Shown one piece after another: positions 16,128-25,184 of a DNA stretch of 64,000 nucleotides (positions within the stretch are counted from its first letter, which is position 1; every line of letters begins with the position of its first letter). The notes beneath the pieces were generated by a model. It did not search any database and had not been told where the DNA came from. It saw only the letters and a program-made list of their open reading frames with translations. Location of the stretch: the NCBI GenBank assembly GCA_965225705.1, contig OZ245325.1, forward strand, positions 868,001 through 932,000, given 5' to 3'. This DNA comes from G965225705 sp965225705. Its GTDB lineage: Bacteria; Pseudomonadota; Alphaproteobacteria; Caulobacterales; Maricaulaceae. Both the position numbers and the translations under genes were made by a program.

Positions 16128-16599
16128 AAATAAAAATCTCCAATCCGGCAACCTGAACTCGCGGCCCTGAAGACATATCTCCAGTCGCTGAAGGACAGGC
16201 CTGCCGTTGTTTGTCTGTATGGAACAGGCCGTGTTTGTAAGGGAGAGAACAAAGCAGACAGTCTGGTCAGCATATTCTTATGCATATATGTTTTTCTCCT
16301 GCTTTTTTCTTGTCTTAGCTGGCATGATTCTTTATTTTCTATATTTGTGTGATTCGAAAGTGATTCGGGGAACTGTAAATATTGTGTTGTCCCTGCATTA
16401 AAACATTTAATGATGGCTATCACGTTCTTACCCTCTGATCATGCAAGTGTCTTGCCTTTCTTATCAAACAGGCTTCTCCTGTCTATAACCTTTAGCTGCC
16501 AATCTTTATAGATTTTCAGGGGTAAGGCAAGAAGTTTATGAAGAGAGAAAGCGTTTTTATGTGATTCTCTTATTTCTGGCTTCAGCAAGAGAGCAAAAA
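16128..16599. promoter_or_regulatory. Divergent intergenic region: rne 5' leader and amidase promoter
   Basis: No gene is supported in these 472 nt. The minus-strand part upstream of rne is long enough to be a structured rne leader, a feature used for RNase E autoregulation in other bacteria. The plus-strand end provides the amidase start region (AAGAGAGCAAAAA before the ATG). Short frames on both strands lack ribosome-binding sites and family similarity. Confidence 0.4.
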
Positions 16600-17817
16600 A
16601 TGATGTGCTTTATAAGAAGACTCCTCATTCTTACAGTTTTTTGTGTGTGGGCATGTCCTGCTATGGCTGTTTCTTCCTCTGAAACGCTTGTTTATGATGT
16701 TCATGCACACATGCAGGGACAGTCCAGCATACGCATTATTATACATTCAAATCAGGAACTTAGCCACCATTTTTTTACCCTTTCTGCGGGAAAGCCCCGT
16801 TTTGTTATGGATACTCAGCGTCTAAGGTATCAACAGGGGGCTGGTTTTACTTCTGAGGGGAAAAGGGTCTTTTCAGATAAGAGTTTCATTTACCAAATGC
16901 GCTTTGCGCCAAGAGGACAGGACAAAACACGCCTTGTCTTTGATCTTCGGGGGGCTGCAAGCCCCGGACGCTCTTTTTTGAGAATATCTCCATTTTCCGG
17001 CACGCATTTTTTGACTTTGGATCTTAACGTGCAGGGCGCTTTACAGGTGTCAGGAAGGGCAGGGGGGCCACAGGATGACATAAGGCCTGAAAAAAGGGCA
17101 CAATCGTCTCAAAGAAAGACAAAACCGATCAAAAAGCCTGTTATTGTTCTTGATGCAGGCCATGGTGGCCATGATCCGGGAACGATAGGTGCAAGGGGGA
17201 CACGAGAGAAACATGTTACCCTGAAGGCGGCTCTTAACCTTAAAGCTTCCCTTGAGAAACAGGGGCGCTATACGGTGTTCCTGACACGGAAAAATGATAA
17301 ATATTTATCTCTCAATCAGCGTGTAAGCTTTGCACGCAAAAAAGGAGCTGATCTTTTCATTTCTCTACATGCTGACTCAGCACCGTCAAAATCCCTGCGG
17401 GGTGCATCAGTTTATACACTTTCTGATCGCGGGGAGAGGCGGGCCAGTGAAGTTTTGCAAAAACAAAACTGGGTTATGGAAGTTGATTTGAGTGATCATT
17501 CAGGGGATGTTTCCGGTATTCTTGTTGATCTTGCCCAGCGCGACACAAAGACAGAATCGGCTGTATTTTCTGATCTTCTTATCAGCCGTTTGCGTAAAGC
17601 AACGCCCGTTTTACGTAAAACGCACAGACGTGCCGGTTATTATGTTCTTCTGGCTCCTGATGTCCCTGCTATTCTTCTTGAAATGGGATTTCTCAGCAAT
17701 ACCACTGATGAGGCTAATCTTAAATCTTCCCGTCACAGATCTAAAATTACCCGTGCTATTGCTGAAGCTATTGACTCGTATTTTGCGACGAAAGATAAAA
17801 GGGAGAGGGGATCATGA
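16600..17817 (+). CDS. amiC: N-acetylmuramoyl-L-alanine amidase (AmiC-like)
   Basis: This 405-residue periplasmic amidase cleaves the amide between muramic acid and the peptide stem during daughter-cell separation. The ATG at 16600 gives a signal peptide (MMCFIRRLLILTVFCVWACP...MA). A GTG 13 codons upstream is a weaker choice. An AMIN domain occupies roughly residues 30-140. A basic linker follows, then the Amidase_3 catalytic domain with VIVLDAGHGGHDPGTIGARG (zinc His), a conserved Glu in GTREKHVTLKAA, the zinc histidine in DLFISLHADSAP, and the catalytic Glu in PAILLEMGFLSN. In many alphaproteobacteria a class A penicillin-binding protein follows this gene; here ubiK does. Confidence 0.94.
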   Translation: MMCFIRRLLILTVFCVWACPAMAVSSSETLVYDVHAHMQGQSSIRIIIHSNQELSHHFFTLSAGKPRFVMDTQRLRYQQGAGFTSEGKRVFSDKSFIYQMRFAPRGQDKTRLVFDLRGAASPGRSFLRISPFSGTHFLTLDLNVQGALQVSGRAGGPQDDIRPEKRAQSSQRKTKPIKKPVIVLDAGHGGHDPGTIGARGTREKHVTLKAALNLKASLEKQGRYTVFLTRKNDKYLSLNQRVSFARKKGADLFISLHADSAPSKSLRGASVYTLSDRGERRASEVLQKQNWVMEVDLSDHSGDVSGILVDLAQRDTKTESAVFSDLLISRLRKATPVLRKTHRRAGYYVLLAPDVPAILLEMGFLSNTTDEANLKSSRHRSKITRAIAEAIDSYFATKDKRERGS

Positions 17818-17999
17818 TAGACCTGTTTTTTTCTGTTCCTTTGCTTTATAACAGAGGTGTTAGACATGAGTGCGCTTTCCTTAGAAACAGAACTGTATAC
17901 CCTTTGAGGAGAGGTAGATGAGAGTGTTTTGCCTTTGAAGTTACAGGCATGTTTTTGTATGAAATTTTAAAGAAGATATAAGACAAAACGGAGAAGAAT

Positions 18000-18257
18000 A
18001 TGACGGGAAAACCTCCTTTTTTTGATGATATGGCCCAGTTGATGCAGGGTGCTGTAGGGGCAGCTCAGGGGATGGGTGAAGAAGCTAAAACTCTTATGAG
18101 AAATCAGGCAGATCGCTTTATTGCTGATATGGATTTGGTGAGTCGGGAGGAATTTATGCTCCTGAAAGAGGAATACAGTGCTTTACGTAGAGAGCTGGAT
18201 CAGATCAAAGAGCAGATGAAAGCCCTGCAGGGGCAGGACAGGAAGAAGAAAAGCTAA
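18000..18257 (+). CDS. ubiK: UbiK-family accessory factor (BMFP domain)
   Basis: This small 85-residue protein matches the BMFP/UbiK family. An N-terminal amphipathic region (FFDDMAQLMQGAVGAAQGMG) and the conserved MDLVSREEFMLLKEEYSALR are followed by a C-terminal coiled coil ending in lysines. UbiK assists aerobic ubiquinone biosynthesis by binding UbiJ and lipids in E. coli. Other members were first described as membrane-fusogenic. An AACGGAGAAGAAT stretch provides the ribosome-binding site. Family assignment is firm, but the precise role in this organism is inferred. Confidence 0.85.
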   Translation: MTGKPPFFDDMAQLMQGAVGAAQGMGEEAKTLMRNQADRFIADMDLVSREEFMLLKEEYSALRRELDQIKEQMKALQGQDRKKKS

Positions 18258-18465
18258 GATGCTTCTCCCCGTTCTCTTTCACACCTCTGCGGGCAATGGG
18301 TCTGATTTAACGCTGAAGTTTTTTTATACCTGCCCCGGTGATACAGGAGCTGGATTTTCTCCTCTTAAGGTTTTTGTCTTTGTTGGTTTCAGGTTTAAAG
18401 TGTCAAAAATTTCTTTTTTACTACGCATGTAGAAGAGAATAAGGTGCCGAAATTTACCTGCTTGG

Positions 18466-19197
18466 TTATACATCGTAACGACCCCACAGGGCTTTTTCCC
18501 CGAGCTGTTCCAGAAAAACCTTATGGGCTGTACGTTCTTCCTGTGTTAAGAGTGGTGGTAGACTGGTTTGGCGTGGCGGGATGGTTTCTTTTGTATGTTG
18601 ATCACCCCTCTGTGTCGGGATATGACCTGTTTTAAAGATATCCAGGGATCGTTCCCGACCTCCGTGAAGTTCAAGATAAACTTCAGCAAGAAGCCTCGCA
18701 TCAATAAGGGCGCCATGGCGTTCCCGTGTTTCAAGGGAAATGTCGAAGCGTTTACACAGGGCATCTAAAGAATTATAGGAGCCGGGAAATTTCTTACGGG
18801 CAAGATCCAGGGTATCAATGAAACGCTCTTCAGGAAAAACCGTATGGCCCAAAAGGGTGAGCTCTGCATTAAGAAAATTGCGATCAAAGCTTGCATTATG
18901 CGCAACAAGCGGCGATTCCCCAACAAAATCAAGGAAGCCCTGGGCTATCTCCTTAAAGAGAGGTTTGTCTTTAAGAAAAGCTGTGGTGAGCCCTGTAATT
19001 TTTTGAACCTCTTCCGGGACATCCCGCTCCGGGTTTATAAAGCAATGAAAGCTTTGATCTGTTGGGAGAAAGTCTATGACCTCAATGCAGCCAATTTCAG
19101 TGATGCGGTGTCCCTGGTTTGGGGATAATCCTGTTGTTTCAGTATCAAAAACAATATGTCTGGACACAGAAGGTATCCTTGTTTGAGGTGTATACAT
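18466..19197 (-). CDS. dnaQ: DNA polymerase III epsilon subunit (3'-5' exonuclease)
   Basis: This 243-residue DEDDh exonuclease is the proofreading subunit of the replicative polymerase. ExoI is IVFDTETTGLSP, ExoII is LVAHNASFDRNFLNAEL, and ExoIII is RHGALIDARLLAEVY with the catalytic His. The C-terminal part contains a short segment (EERTAHKVFLEQLGEKALWG) expected to bind the polymerase alpha subunit. It is transcribed toward ubiK and divergently from folE. Confidence 0.94.
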   Translation of the reverse strand: MYTPQTRIPSVSRHIVFDTETTGLSPNQGHRITEIGCIEVIDFLPTDQSFHCFINPERDVPEEVQKITGLTTAFLKDKPLFKEIAQGFLDFVGESPLVAHNASFDRNFLNAELTLLGHTVFPEERFIDTLDLARKKFPGSYNSLDALCKRFDISLETRERHGALIDARLLAEVYLELHGGRERSLDIFKTGHIPTQRGDQHTKETIPPRQTSLPPLLTQEERTAHKVFLEQLGEKALWGRYDV

Positions 19198-19364
19198 TAC
19201 AGAAGCTTTCTGGATAGTTCAAAAAAAAGAGAAAAGCAAGGAAATCTAAGGTTTCTGTTGCACACAAAGATGGCTTGAGCTGGCCCTGTTTTTTTGATAA
19301 GGATAAGTTTTCATAAAAAATATATCTTCTCCCCTTTTGTCATTTCCCAAAGGAAAGCTTCGTT

Positions 19365-19988
19365 ATGGTTGATTCTTCCTCTCTCCTGAAAGTACCAGAG
19401 TTAAAAAAACATATGTCCAAACCCCGTCGTGAGGAGGTCGAAGAAGCTGTTCGTACCCTTATAAGGTGGACAGGAGATGATCCTGATCGTGAGGGGCTTG
19501 TTGATACCCCAAAGCGTGTGACAAAAGCTTTTCAGGAGTGGTTTTCCGGTTATGATGCTGACCCTTTCAAAGAGCTTTCCAGAACCTTTGAAGAGGTAGA
19601 AGGCTATGATGATTTTGTCATGCTCCGCCATATTGATGTTGAATCCCATTGTGAACACCATATGGCCCCTTTTCTTGGGCATGCCCATATTGCTTATCTC
19701 CCTACGGACAGGGTGGTCGGTATTTCCAAGATTGCACGCCTCGTGGACATTTATGCAAGACGCCTTCAGACACAGGAAACCATGACGTCCCAGATTGCGA
19801 ATACTTTGGATGAGGCTCTCAGGCCGCGGGGTGTGGCCATTTATGTTGAAGCAAAGCATCAGTGCATGACAACACGTGGTGTTCATCATCCCCATGTCAC
19901 AACCGTGACAAACTGTTTTACAGGGGCTTTTAAGCAGGATCAAAATCTCCAGGACAGATTTATGCGCCTTACACAGACAGAAAAGTGA
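19365..19988 (+). CDS. folE: GTP cyclohydrolase I
   Basis: This 207-residue FolE converts GTP to 7,8-dihydroneopterin triphosphate at the head of folate biosynthesis. Zinc ligands are visible as Cys96 and His99 in ESHCEHHMAPFLG and Cys167 in KHQCMTTRGVHHP. The conserved VVGISKIARLVDIYARRLQ and QE-MTSQIA segments are present. The ATG follows AAAGGAAAG with good spacing. folC and a 5-formyltetrahydrofolate cyclo-ligase gene, also folate enzymes, lie elsewhere in the window but not in the same operon. Confidence 0.96.
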   Translation: MVDSSSLLKVPELKKHMSKPRREEVEEAVRTLIRWTGDDPDREGLVDTPKRVTKAFQEWFSGYDADPFKELSRTFEEVEGYDDFVMLRHIDVESHCEHHMAPFLGHAHIAYLPTDRVVGISKIARLVDIYARRLQTQETMTSQIANTLDEALRPRGVAIYVEAKHQCMTTRGVHHPHVTTVTNCFTGAFKQDQNLQDRFMRLTQTEK

Positions 19989-20256
19989 TAAAAAATAAAA
20001 GAAAGTGTCCGGGCTCTTTTTCCGGTGAGCAAAATGTGCAGAGGACTGAGTGCCAGGCCCTCAATGTCTCGGGGCACCTGTTCCTTCAGGTTTCTGGAGA
20101 TTTTTTTTCTCTTTTAAGGGCTGGCTTGTTGGGCGGGTTTAGGATAAAAAGCTTTTTTTGAGAGAGATGAAGGGGCGTTCTGATGTTTTTTACACCTCCT
20201 CTGCACCCCGGACCTGAAATATAGTTTTGAAGTTATAAGAAAAGTGAGCAGGTTTT

Positions 20257-20742
20257 ATGGTAACAGTCCTTTTAACACTACATATCCTTGTATGTCTGGC
20301 TCTTGTTGGCCTTATTCTCCTTCAGCGTTCTGAAGGTGGTGCTTTGGGCATGGGCGGGGGACCGGGTGATATGATGACCACACGCGGGGCTGCCAATATT
20401 TTAACACGCTCAACTTCTCTTTTAGGTGCTGCTTTTTTCCTGACGAGCATTTTGTTGACGGCCTTTTCCACACCTAAAAAGGAAAGTGTTTTTGATGGCC
20501 CTGTGCCCGCTCCGGCCTCTGTTGAATTGGCCCCTGGTGATAATGTGGTACAAATTCCTCCTGCTGATCTGCCTTCTCCATCCTCATCCCTTTCTGAAGG
20601 TGTGGAGGCTTCACAACAAAATCAGAATCAGGAAATTGACAATAAAGAAGATACGCCTCAAAAAATAGAAGAAAAAACATCACAGATGGGTCCGCAGAGC
20701 CAGTCTGAACAAACTCCGTCTTCTCAGGAAGCCACCCCATAA
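20257..20742 (+). CDS. secG: Preprotein translocase subunit SecG
   Basis: This 161-residue SecG is the small membrane subunit of SecYEG. Two transmembrane helices (VTVLLTLHILVCLALVGLIL and the segment around LLGAAFFLTSILLTAF) flank the conserved cytoplasmic QRSEGGALGMGGGPGDMM loop. The C-terminal half is a Ser/Pro/Gln-rich tail with no known domain, typical of alphaproteobacterial SecG. pyrG follows in the same direction, the usual alphaproteobacterial order. Confidence 0.93.
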   Translation: MVTVLLTLHILVCLALVGLILLQRSEGGALGMGGGPGDMMTTRGAANILTRSTSLLGAAFFLTSILLTAFSTPKKESVFDGPVPAPASVELAPGDNVVQIPPADLPSPSSSLSEGVEASQQNQNQEIDNKEDTPQKIEEKTSQMGPQSQSEQTPSSQEATP

Positions 20743-20840
20743 AATTCTACCATCATATTTGTTGATATGATGATGAGGGGGTTATGCTTACCCCTTTTCT
20801 CTCAGTTCAGGATCATGGTATATCAAGGCAGGGAAAAACG

Positions 20841-22469
20841 ATGACTCGCTATGTGTTCATTACAGGGGGCGTTGTTTCGTCTCTGGGGAAAGGGCTTGCT
20901 GCGGCGGCTTTGGGGGCTTTGCTTCAGGCACGTGGCCTTCGCGTTCGTTTGCGTAAGCTCGACCCGTATCTCAATATTGATCCCGGTACCATGTCTCCTT
21001 ACCAGCATGGTGAGGTTTTTGTGACCGATGACGGGGCAGAGACAGACCTTGATCTCGGCCATTATGAACGGTTTACAGGTGTTGCGGCTTCGCGTGGTGA
21101 TAATGTCACGACAGGGGGGATTTATCAAAGCATTCTCGAAAAAGAGCGCCGTGGTGATTATCTTGGGGCTACGGTTCAGGTTATTCCCCATGTTACAGAT
21201 GCTATTAAGAACTTTATTCTTGCGGATGCTGAGGATGCGGACATTGTTTTGTGCGAAATTGGGGGAACGGTTGGGGATATTGAAGGGCTTCCTTTTTTTG
21301 AAGCTATTCGTCAGCTGGGTCAGCAGCTGGATCGCCAGCACACACTTTTCATGCATGTCACCCTTTTGCCTTATGTCAGTACAGCCTCTGAGATCAAGAC
21401 CAAACCAACCCAGCATTCTGTGAAGGAATTGCGCTCGATTGGCATTCAGCCTGATATTCTTCTGTGCCGTTGTGAGTTCCCGCTTCCCGAGGAAGAGCGC
21501 CGAAAAATTGCACTTTTTTGCAATGTTGAGGAAAAGTCTGTTATTGCGGCTCAGGATTCTCAATCTATTTATGATGTTCCCCTCGATTATCATGCCCAGG
21601 GTTTAGACAGGCAGGTCCTTGCCCATTTTGGTCTTGATAACCCCGTACCTGATTTGAGCCGATGGACAAGTATCAGCAAGGCTCTCAAATCTCAGGAAGG
21701 GGAGATAAAGATAGCCCTTGTTGGAAAATATGTCAGTCTTCCGGATGCGTATAAATCTGTTCTTGAGGCTTTAACGCATGGGGGGATTAAAAACGCCGTT
21801 CGTGTTGATGTGAAACTGGTGGACAGTGAAGTTCTGGAGCAGGATGAAAACCTCGCACTTCTGTCCGATGTTCAGGGTATTCTTGTCCCCGGGGGGTTTG
21901 GTGAGCGGGGTGCAGAGGGAAAAATAAAAGCTATACAGTTTGCGCGTGAGCATCAGATACCTTTTTTAGGCATATGTTATGGCATGCAGCTTGCCGTGAT
22001 TGAAACTGCACGCCATATGGCAGGCTTGTCTCAGGCGGGATCAGCAGAATTTGGTGAAACCGGTGAACCTCTTGTTGGGCTGATGAGTTCCTGGATCAAA
22101 GATAATAAGCAGGAGCATCGCAGCAAAGACGATGATCTTGGGGGAACCATGCGCCTTGGGACTTATCCCACGGTTTTGAAACCAGGAAGCCTTGCCCATA
22201 AAATTTACGGGGGAGAGGAACGTATTGAGGAACGCCACCGTCATCGTTATGAAGTTAATATAAAATACGCTGATCTTTTAGAAGAAGCAGGTCTTGTCAT
22301 GTCAGGTTTTTCCCCTGATGGCCTGCTCCCGGAAATTGCTGAACGAACGGATCACCCCTGGTTTGTCGGTGTGCAATATCATCCGGAATTTAAGTCCCGC
22401 CCTTTTGATCCCCACCCTTTGTTTGTTGCTTTTATTAAGGCAGCTCTTCAGCAAACGCGTCTGGTTTAG
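20841..22469 (+). CDS. pyrG: CTP synthase
   Basis: This 542-residue CTP synthase aminates UTP to CTP using glutamine. I chose the ATG preceded by AGGGAAAAACG, giving MTRYVFITGGVVSSLGKG. A start 19 codons upstream is non-conserved. The synthetase domain has the P-loop SSLGKGLAAAALG and LDPYLNIDPGTMSPYQHGEV. The C-terminal class I glutamine amidotransferase has LGICYGMQLAVIE (nucleophile Cys) and the His/Glu pair in GVQYHPEFKSRP. The reading frame appears intact. Confidence 0.97.
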   Translation: MTRYVFITGGVVSSLGKGLAAAALGALLQARGLRVRLRKLDPYLNIDPGTMSPYQHGEVFVTDDGAETDLDLGHYERFTGVAASRGDNVTTGGIYQSILEKERRGDYLGATVQVIPHVTDAIKNFILADAEDADIVLCEIGGTVGDIEGLPFFEAIRQLGQQLDRQHTLFMHVTLLPYVSTASEIKTKPTQHSVKELRSIGIQPDILLCRCEFPLPEEERRKIALFCNVEEKSVIAAQDSQSIYDVPLDYHAQGLDRQVLAHFGLDNPVPDLSRWTSISKALKSQEGEIKIALVGKYVSLPDAYKSVLEALTHGGIKNAVRVDVKLVDSEVLEQDENLALLSDVQGILVPGGFGERGAEGKIKAIQFAREHQIPFLGICYGMQLAVIETARHMAGLSQAGSAEFGETGEPLVGLMSSWIKDNKQEHRSKDDDLGGTMRLGTYPTVLKPGSLAHKIYGGEERIEERHRHRYEVNIKYADLLEEAGLVMSGFSPDGLLPEIAERTDHPWFVGVQYHPEFKSRPFDPHPLFVAFIKAALQQTRLV

Positions 22470-22485
22470 GGGGCTCAGCGTGTAA

Positions 22486-22512
22486 GCCCTGCTGACAGGG
22501 CCAGCATTTTTT
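22486..22512 (+). terminator. Probable pyrG terminator
   Basis: A short GC-rich stem GCCCTG / CAGGGC with a 4-nt loop is followed by CAGCATTTTTT, 17 nt after the pyrG stop. Stem length is modest, but position and T-run fit a Rho-independent terminator. Confidence 0.55.
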
Positions 22513-22796
22513 CCTTAAAGTTCAGGTTATGAAAACCCCCGGGAGCACGCGCAGAGCGGATAGGGTAAGCCTCTGGTTTTGCTCTTCAGGGAATATGACG
22601 GGCAGCTTCAGAAGAGAGGTAAATATTTTTGAAGAGAGCCCACCTTCTGGTGCTTGCTTTTTTAAAGAAGATGTCTATAGTGGCCTTTTTTGGGCTACGG
22701 TCCCTCTTTATACTGAGGATGGAACCAGCGTAAAATTCTTTCTTCCTGAGAGAAGTTTTTGCGCCGTGGCTTTTTATATTCAGGGAAATATCATTG
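22513..22796 (+). promoter_or_regulatory. rpsF-rpsR-rplI promoter and leader, possible S6:S18 hairpin
   Basis: No convincing gene lies in these 284 nt. An unsupported 93-codon frame would overlap rpsF. Just before the rpsF ribosome-binding site, a hairpin at about 22745-22784 (CCTGAG pairing with TTCAGG, inner AGAAG/CTTTT) has an apical part containing GCGCCGTGG. A CCG-bearing hairpin at this place recalls the S6:S18-binding autoregulatory motif described in rpsF leaders. The match is by eye and tentative. Confidence 0.35.
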
Positions 22797-23225
22797 ATGT
22801 CACTTTATGAACATATCTTTATTGCGCGTCCGGATGTCTCCTCTCAACAGGTTGATACGCTTGTTGAAGAGATGAAGACTTTTCTCGAAGAAAAGGGCGC
22901 AAAATTCGCGAAGACAGAAAGCTGGGGACTCCGCAATCTGGCTTATCCCATTAAGAAAAATCGCAAGGGTCATTATATGCTTCTCTGCCTTGAGGCAGAG
23001 GGGCAGCTTATTGAAGAGCTGGAACGCCGCCAGCGTCTTCATGAGGATGTTTTGCGCTATATGACGATCCGTGTTGAGGCTTTTGATGAAGGTCCATCCC
23101 CTGTCTTGGTCCGCAAAGAAGAGCGCAGGCGCAGGTCAGAAGGGTCTCCTTCTACACAGGGACAGGAGGTCTCCTCTCCCCCTTCTGATCCGTCATCTTC
23201 CTCTGTTGAGACAAAAAACGTTTAA
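22797..23225 (+). CDS. rpsF: 30S ribosomal protein S6
   Basis: This 142-residue bS6 starts MSLYEHIFIARPDVSSQQVD, with conserved WGLRNLAYPIKKNRKGHYML and LRYMTIRVE. The ATG at 22797, one codon inside a TTG, has AGGGAAAT eight nt upstream. The C-terminal tail is charged and Ser/Pro-rich, as in other alphaproteobacteria. It begins the rpsF-rpsR-rplI operon. Confidence 0.97.
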   Translation: MSLYEHIFIARPDVSSQQVDTLVEEMKTFLEEKGAKFAKTESWGLRNLAYPIKKNRKGHYMLLCLEAEGQLIEELERRQRLHEDVLRYMTIRVEAFDEGPSPVLVRKEERRRRSEGSPSTQGQEVSSPPSDPSSSSVETKNV

Positions 23226-23237
23226 GGAGTTTGTCTT

Positions 23238-23495
23238 ATGGCAAAAACTATCAATGTTACAAATTTACCTCTGCGCCGCTCCATGCGTCAGCGCCGGAAG
23301 GTCTGTCCTTTTTCTGGGGAAAATTCTCCGAAGATAGACTATAAAAACCCAAAACTTTTACAGCGTTTTACAACAGAAAGTGGCAAGATTATTGGAACAC
23401 GGATTTCCTCTGTTTCCACAAAAAAACAGCGTGAACTGGCTTTGGCTATTAAGCGTGCGCGTTATCTTGCTCTTATGCCTTATGTGACGAAATAG
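23238..23495 (+). CDS. rpsR: 30S ribosomal protein S18
   Basis: This 85-residue bS18 contains CPFSGENSPKIDYKNPKLLQ, TESGKIIGTRISSVSTKKQR and AIKRARYLALMPYV. It binds S6 on the 30S platform. It starts 12 nt after rpsF behind a TTAAGGAGT ribosome-binding site. Confidence 0.97.
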   Translation: MAKTINVTNLPLRRSMRQRRKVCPFSGENSPKIDYKNPKLLQRFTTESGKIIGTRISSVSTKKQRELALAIKRARYLALMPYVTK

Positions 23496-23507
23496 GGGCT
23501 TTGAATC

Positions 23508-24098
23508 ATGAAAATTGTCCTTTTAGAACGCGTTGAAAAACTGGGTGATCTGGGTCAGGTGGTGACCGTCAAAGGGGGGTATGCCCGTAATTATCTTCTC
23601 CCTCAGGCCAAAGCCCTTCGTGCTACAGAAGAAAACATCAAACGCTTTGAACGTGAACGTGAAGCCCTGGAAGCGCGGAATAAAGAGCGTCGTGAACAGG
23701 CTGAAAATTATGCAAAGGCTTTTGAAGGCTCTGTTTTTGTTCTCATCCGCCAGGCGGGAGATACAGGCCAGCTTTATGGATCTGTCAGTGCACGTGATAT
23801 TGCTGAAATAGCCCGGAAGAAAATGGAAAGCCTGGTGCCTTCTCAGATTGTTCTTGATAAGCCCATTAAAGCTATTGGTCTTTATCCTGTAAGCTTACGC
23901 CTCCATCCTGAGGTCAGTGTCGACATTACCATTAATGTCGCGCGCAGTGAAGAAGAAGCCGAGCGTCAAAAACAGGGTGAAGATATTATTGCAACTCAAA
24001 AAGCAGAAGATCAGGCTATTTCTGAAGAGCGTAATCAGGAAATAAGGGAAAGTCAGGAAGAGGCAGGGTTTGATGCTGATCTTTCTGAAAGTGCCTAG
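23508..24098 (+). CDS. rplI: 50S ribosomal protein L9
   Basis: This 196-residue bL9 has the N-terminal domain MKIVLLERVEKLGDLGQVV, the conserved VKGGYARNYLLPQAKAL, and a C-terminal domain with GQLYGSVSARDIAE and IGLYPVSLRLHPEVSVDITI. The acidic extension after residue 150 is longer than in E. coli but common in alphaproteobacteria. It is the last gene of the ribosomal operon. Confidence 0.97.
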   Translation: MKIVLLERVEKLGDLGQVVTVKGGYARNYLLPQAKALRATEENIKRFEREREALEARNKERREQAENYAKAFEGSVFVLIRQAGDTGQLYGSVSARDIAEIARKKMESLVPSQIVLDKPIKAIGLYPVSLRLHPEVSVDITINVARSEEEAERQKQGEDIIATQKAEDQAISEERNQEIRESQEEAGFDADLSESA

Positions 24099-24437
24099 GC
24101 AAATTTTTCCTTATATTTTCTAAGCTTTGCTCTTTTTCAGGGGTCATCCTTTTTATCTGTCTGTTTTTGTCCTGTGAAAGGTGGGGGCGCTTATATTTTG
24201 AGAGTTCTCTCCCTTGTGCTATGATAGAGCTTTTTAGGTGTTTTCTAAACCCCTGTGCAGAATAGAGTTTTTCTATGTTTTTCTTCTCTCATGCACATAT
24301 ACAGGCAGTCTGATTTCGCGTGTGAGGGTTTTCAGAGAAGCCAGCGATATATAGCCGGGGGAGGAATGCAGGGTCTTAAAAAAATCCTGGATATCAGGGT
24401 ATAAGATAAGCATAATGACCAAAAAGTGGAGCATATG
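24099..24437 (+). promoter_or_regulatory. rplI-ssb intergenic region
   Basis: These 339 nt contain no supported gene. Two tiny frames precede ssb: a 12-codon frame starting behind GGGGGAGGA near 24366, and a 7-codon frame (MTKKWSI) whose TGA overlaps the ssb start ATGATG. The overlap could couple translation, but frames this short arise by chance. I saw no LexA-type GTTC-N7-GTTC operator. Confidence 0.3.
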
Positions 24438-24926
24438 ATGGCAGGAAGTGTCAATAAAGTTATTCTGGTTGGCAATTTGGGTGCAGATCCTGAGATAAGA
24501 ACCCTGAATTCCGGGGATAGGGTTGCTAATTTAAGTCTTGCAACCTCAGAACGCTGGCGCGATAAAGCCAGTGGAGAAATGCGTGAGCGTACAGAATGGC
24601 ATCGGGTTGTCATTTTTAATGATAACCTTGTTCAGCTGGTTGAAAACTATCTGCGTAAAGGTTCCAAAGTCTATGTTGAAGGTCAGTTGCAAACTCGTAA
24701 ATGGACAGATCAAAATGGGCAGGAACGTTATACAACGGAAACAGTTCTCCAGCGCTTTAGAGGTGAGCTGCATATGCTGGATAACCGCCGTATGGAAGGT
24801 GAGGGAGGAATGAATAACATCTCTCAGGACCAGGAAAGAGCTCTGCCTCCTCAGTCTTCACAGCCTGCCCCTGCTAAAGCAGAAGAGAGCTTTTCTGCTG
24901 ATCTTGATGATGATATCCCTTTTTAA
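24438..24926 (+). CDS. ssb: Single-stranded DNA-binding protein
   Basis: This 162-residue SSB has the OB-fold start AGSVNKVILVGNLGADPEIR, conserved TEWHRVVIFN and YVEGQLQTRKWTDQNGQERY, a Pro/Gln-rich linker, and the acidic tip DDDIPF that binds partner proteins. Candidate starts are the ATGs at 24435 and 24438 and a GTG at 24426. GTGGAG at 24426-24431 gives the best spacing to 24438. Confidence 0.96.
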   Translation: MAGSVNKVILVGNLGADPEIRTLNSGDRVANLSLATSERWRDKASGEMRERTEWHRVVIFNDNLVQLVENYLRKGSKVYVEGQLQTRKWTDQNGQERYTTETVLQRFRGELHMLDNRRMEGEGGMNNISQDQERALPPQSSQPAPAKAEESFSADLDDDIPF

Positions 24927-25184
24927 GGGGACACAGGCTTATCCTGCTTTTTTTTGGAAGGCGTTTGTGGGCTCACCACAGGTTCTTAGAAGGCAGGTAT
25001 TGCATCATACTGGCCTCCTCCATTTTCCTTCCCTTAAACTTTAGGGATACTTTCATTTCAGGAAGAGCAGAGGGGTTCGGGGAAGGCCATCTTCGCGATT
25101 TTTCTAAAAAGACAGGTCTTTGGTGAGATATGTGTAAAATGACAAAGATCCTTTTCCTCTTTTGGGTTAAACGCCCACCATTCC

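Noticed and set aside
20823..21593. 256-codon minus-strand frame inside pyrG
   Set aside because: It is antisense to a fully conserved CTP synthase gene; long antisense frames are expected from codon bias.
22529..22810. 93-codon frame ahead of rpsF
   Set aside because: It has no family similarity, overlaps the rpsF start, and occupies the leader; codon use is unlike neighbours.
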